This document shows, piece after piece, positions 61,535-64,000 of a stretch of 64,000 bases of DNA. Source of the DNA: VRUE01 sp963796705. GTDB taxonomy: Bacteria; Actinomycetota; Thermoleophilia; Solirubrobacterales; 70-9. The stretch covers positions 1 to 64,000 of the forward strand of contig CAWCMK010000007.1 of the NCBI GenBank assembly GCA_963796705.1, in the 5' to 3' direction. Below the pieces are notes generated by a model. It made no database searches, had not been told where the DNA came from, and saw only the letters and a program-made list of their open reading frames with translations. Numbering within the stretch: the stretch's first letter is position 1; each line of letters begins with the position of its first letter. Made by a program: the position numbers and the translations under genes.

Positions 61535-62634
61535 GCTCGCGGCGCGCGCCAGAGATCCGCATCGACCAGCTGAGTGGGCTGCGGACGATTCTCGCGCCGG
61601 GACGCGCCGAGCGGCCGGACCAGTTCAGCATCGGCGGCGATGCCCAGCGTGGGGCCAAGGCCGAGGCCTGTCCGTTCTGCGAGGGCCACGAGGACCGCAC
61701 GCCGCCTGAGGTCGACGCAAGGCGGCCGCACGGCGGTCCGCCGGACACGCCCGGCTGGATGACGCGCGTCGTGCCAAACCTCTACCCCGCCCTCGAGGAT
61801 GAGGAGAGCTACGGGGGCGCGACCGCGGGTGGGCCGGGTGGCGCTTTGCGGGAAGGGACGAGCGCCGAAGCCGGCGCCTTCGCCAGCGGCGGAGATCCGC
61901 TGCTCGCGACGCGGCGGGCCGGCGAGCCCGACCTCTTCGCCTCACGGCCGGCGAGCGGCGCCCACGAGGTGATCATCCACGCGCCCCAGCACCTGACGGC
62001 CATGTCCGAGCTCGGCGACGAGCGCTTCGCCGCGGCGATCGAGACCTGGCGCGAGCGGATGCGCGCCCACCGCGAGGCGGCCTATGTGCAGCTGATCGTC
62101 AACGAGGGCGGCAGCGCCGGAGCTTCGCTGGAGCACACCCACGCGCAGCTCTATGCGCTGCCCTTCGTGCCGGCAGCGGTGGCGCGCGAGCGGGAGCGGG
62201 CGGGTGCCTACAGCGAGCGGACCGCGGGCGGCGGCCTGCTGAGTGACGTCCTCGTCGAGGAGGTGCGGCGCAAGGAGCGGCTGGTCGCGATCGATGACGA
62301 GGCGGCGCTGATCTGCCCTTGGGCGTCGCGCTCACCCTTCGAGCTTCGCGTGCTGCCGCGTCGCGAGGCGCCCGCCTTCGAGGATGATGAGGCGGGCACG
62401 GCGATGATCGCCATGGCGCTGCGTTTGTTGGCAGCGCGCTTCGATGGTCCGCCGGAGCTGAACCTCTGGGTGCGGACTGCCCCGCGGGGCAGCAGTGAGG
62501 GCTTTCAGTGGCACGTCGACATCGCCCCGCGATTGACCGTCAAGGCGGGCTTCGAGCTGGCGACGGGGGTTGACATCAACATCTACGCGCCGGAGCGCGC
62601 GGCGGCCGATCTGCGGGATTGCATCCCAGGCTAG
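61531..62634 (+). CDS. galT: Galactose-1-phosphate uridylyltransferase-like protein
   Basis: From 61531 the frame encodes about 367 residues: IRIDQLSGLRTILAPGRAER, CPFCEGHEDRTPPE (zinc site), VPNLYPALEDEE, HEVIIHAPQHL, the nucleotidyl-transfer motif LEHTHAQLYALPFVP (His-x-His-x-Gln) and FQWHVDIAPRL. This is the GalT/HIT-like family, Leloir pathway or related nucleotidyl transfer. The in-frame stop at 61498 leaves no ATG, GTG or TTG before the conserved N-terminus; only CTG 61531, overlapping the SPFH stop (CTGA), fits. ATG 61759 would remove the zinc site. A CTG start by translational coupling, or a sequence error, is inferred. Confidence 0.75.
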   Translation: MSSRRAPEIRIDQLSGLRTILAPGRAERPDQFSIGGDAQRGAKAEACPFCEGHEDRTPPEVDARRPHGGPPDTPGWMTRVVPNLYPALEDEESYGGATAGGPGGALREGTSAEAGAFASGGDPLLATRRAGEPDLFASRPASGAHEVIIHAPQHLTAMSELGDERFAAAIETWRERMRAHREAAYVQLIVNEGGSAGASLEHTHAQLYALPFVPAAVARERERAGAYSERTAGGGLLSDVLVEEVRRKERLVAIDDEAALICPWASRSPFELRVLPRREAPAFEDDEAGTAMIAMALRLLAARFDGPPELNLWVRTAPRGSSEGFQWHVDIAPRLTVKAGFELATGVDINIYAPERAAADLRDCIPG

Positions 62635-62945
62635 GCCGCGGTCTCCCGCTCGGCACTCAGCACCGCGTCGAGCAAGCCGGGGAAGCGTCGCTCGAGGTCG
62701 GCGCGACGCAGCGTGCTGAGCCGACTGGTGCCCTCGCGCCTCTGTTCGATGATCCCCGCCTCGCGCAGCACTCGGAAATGGTGCGTGCGGGTCGACTTGC
62801 CGATCTCGAGGGCAAAGCTGCCACAGGCCCGGGGCGATTCGCTTGCCGCGAGTTCGCGGACGATCCGCAGCCGCTGCGGGTCGCTCAGTGCGTGCAACAC
62901 GGAGGCGAGCTCGATCTCATCACCCTGCGGATGGACAAAATTCAT
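62631..62945 (-). CDS. ArsR-family transcriptional regulator
   Basis: The 104-residue winged-helix protein has LASVLHALSDPQRLRIVREL, SFALEIGKSTRTHHFRVLRE (recognition helix STRTHHFRVL) and AGIIEQRREGTSRLSTLRRA (wing). No Cys-based metal site like ELCVC is present, only one Cys (RACGSF), so it is probably not a metal sensor. It is divergent from the MFS exporter with 53 bp between, which holds a strong palindrome, so it probably represses both. Its stop overlaps the end of the galT-like gene by 4 bp. Confidence 0.88.
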   Translation of the reverse strand: MNFVHPQGDEIELASVLHALSDPQRLRIVRELAASESPRACGSFALEIGKSTRTHHFRVLREAGIIEQRREGTSRLSTLRRADLERRFPGLLDAVLSAERETAA

Positions 62946-62956
62946 CAGCCAATGAT

Positions 62957-62994
62957 AGTACGACGATCTTCGTACTTTGGTACGGTAATCGTCG
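62957..62994. promoter_or_regulatory. Palindromic operator between ArsR and MFS genes
   Basis: Two nested symmetries occur. AGTACGA (62957-62963) mirrors TCGTACT (62970-62976). A larger one, CGACGAT-N3-CGTAC (62961-62975), mirrors GTACG-N3-ATCGTCG (62980-62994) across TTTG. It fills the gap between the two divergent starts and is the likely site of the ArsR protein. Confidence 0.65.
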
Positions 62995-62998
62995 AACT

Positions 62999-64000
62999 AT
63001 GAGCACCGCCCGTGACCGCCGCAGCTCCGACGTCCTGATCCTCGTCGTGTGCCTGGCCCAGTTCATGGTCATCCTCGACATCTCGATCGTCAACGTCTCC
63101 CTGCCGCGGATCCACGACTCGCTCGGCTTCTCGCAGACGGGGCTGCAATGGGTCGTCAACGCCTACACGCTCGCCTTCGCCGGCTTCCTGATGCTGGGCG
63201 GACGGGCGAACGACCTGATCGGACGGCGGCGCGTGTTCCTGGTCGGCGTGGCGCTCTTCTCCTTCGCCTCGCTGGGCTGCGCCCTCGCCGACAGCCAACC
63301 GACGCTGATCGTCGCCCGCACGGTCCAGGGCCTCGGCGCGGCGATCATCTCCCCGGCCAGCCTTGCGATTCTCACCGCCTGCTTCGCCGAGGGTCGCGAA
63401 CGCAACCGGGCTCTGGGAATCTGGGGGGCGATGGCCGGGCTCGGTGGCTCGGCCGGGGCGCTGCTCGGCGGCGTCCTCACACAGAGTTTCGGCTGGGAGG
63501 CGGTCTTCCTGATCAACGTCCCGATCGGCGCCGCGGTCGTCCTCGCCGGGCGGGCGGTCATCCCGCGCAAGCAGGTGCTCGCCGAGGAGCGGCACTTTGA
63601 CCTTGCCGGGGCGGTCCTGATCAGCGGCGGACTGAGCGCCATCGTCTTCGGCATCGTCCGCACCGACGTGCTCTCCTGGGCCAGCCCCGGGGTGCTCGGC
63701 CCGCTCCTGGCCGGGGTGGTGATGCTCGCCCTGTTCGTCCTCGTCGAGGGGCGCCTCGCGCGCGACCCGCTGATCCCGCTGCGGGTCTTCCGGATGCCGA
63801 CACTGCGGGCCGCGAACCTGATCATCGCCCTGCTCTTCGCGGGGATCTTCGCGATGTGGTTCTTCGTCTCGCTCTACCTGCAGCAGGTCCACCATGACGA
63901 CCCTCTCGAGGCGGGAATCGCCTTCCTGCCGATGACCCTGAGCATCGCCGCCGCCTCGACGTTGGCGCCACGGCTGATCGAGCGCTTCGGGGTGCGCCGC
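62999..64000 (+). CDS. MFS drug exporter, DHA2/EmrB type (cut by window end)
   Basis: From ATG 62999 the frame stays open to the window end (334 residues seen; about 450-500 expected). It has LAQFMVILDISIVNVSLPRI (motif D1 of 14-TM exporters), GGRANDLIGRRRVFLVGVAL (motif A), LIVARTVQGLGAAIISPASL (motif B), ALGIWGAMAGLGGSAGALLG-GVLTQSFGW (motif C, antiporter) and further helices. Proton-driven efflux of drugs or other small molecules is the family role. The ArsR repressor is divergent across a palindromic 53-bp gap. Confidence 0.9.
   Translation, partial: MSTARDRRSSDVLILVVCLAQFMVILDISIVNVSLPRIHDSLGFSQTGLQWVVNAYTLAFAGFLMLGGRANDLIGRRRVFLVGVALFSFASLGCALADSQPTLIVARTVQGLGAAIISPASLAILTACFAEGRERNRALGIWGAMAGLGGSAGALLGGVLTQSFGWEAVFLINVPIGAAVVLAGRAVIPRKQVLAEERHFDLAGAVLISGGLSAIVFGIVRTDVLSWASPGVLGPLLAGVVMLALFVLVEGRLARDPLIPLRVFRMPTLRAANLIIALLFAGIFAMWFFVSLYLQQVHHDDPLEAGIAFLPMTLSIAAASTLAPRLIERFGVRR

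Overview
The window reads as chromosome of a high-GC Gram-positive bacterium, most likely a soil actinobacterium of the class Thermoleophilia (Solirubrobacterales type). This is inferred from the GC-saturated codons with many GTG starts, the large secreted beta-propeller/fibronectin-like proteins with His/Lys/Arg-rich tails, the ccmABCD-hemA-hemC-cobA/hemD order, and a serine recombinase whose catalytic region starts YAAKST. No rRNA, tRNA or CRISPR array was seen.

Region 1 (1 to about 7530) is the right part of an integrated element that begins outside the window. Positions 1-2500 hold two decayed copies of one small secreted-protein gene. Then come two replication-relaxation-type genes and a small gene, all frameshifted, with structured inverted repeats between them. 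The element ends with a large serine recombinase (5926) whose frame runs without a stop into the 3' part of a short-chain dehydrogenase (SDR) gene. The element therefore seems to have integrated inside that SDR gene. An intact SDR paralogue follows.

Region 2 (9.2-16.1 kb) has a PAP2 phosphatase, a membrane protein, a benzoylformate decarboxylase plus FAD/Fe-S dehydrogenase pair (a likely mandelate-type catabolic operon), an M15-like secreted peptidase and a lipoprotein. Region 3 (16.4-30.4 kb) is a leftward operon of four giant secreted proteins in the order A-B-A'-B': two NHL/Fn3 propeller proteins alternating with two all-beta proteins, with overlapping or close gene ends.

Region 4 (30.6-34.7 kb) holds four TetR-type regulators: two are tandem double-TetR fusions, one is frameshifted, one is normal. 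A 15-bp motif, TGTCAAG-N4-GTAC, sits in every promoter region of this block, including that of the surface-protein operon and next to fumC. This candidate regulon is the most interesting system in the window.

Region 5 (34.8-49 kb) is mostly housekeeping: fumC, two aldehyde dehydrogenases, a CrtC/AttH-like protein, ychF, a second PAP2 protein, a BtrH-like protein, an operon of DUF1385, methylmalonyl-CoA epimerase, a 74-aa protein and a methyltransferase, then rarA and three secreted proteins. Region 6 (50.1-57 kb) is a rightward operon for cytochrome c maturation and tetrapyrrole synthesis: ccmA-B-C-D, hemA, hemC, cobA/hemD, followed by birA. Region 7 (56.9-64 kb) has a DEAD/DEAH helicase converging on birA, a CcmG/TlpA-like thioredoxin, an nfeD-SPFH pair, a GalT-like gene without a normal start codon, and a divergent ArsR/MFS-exporter pair with a palindromic intergenic region. 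The MFS gene is cut by the window end.
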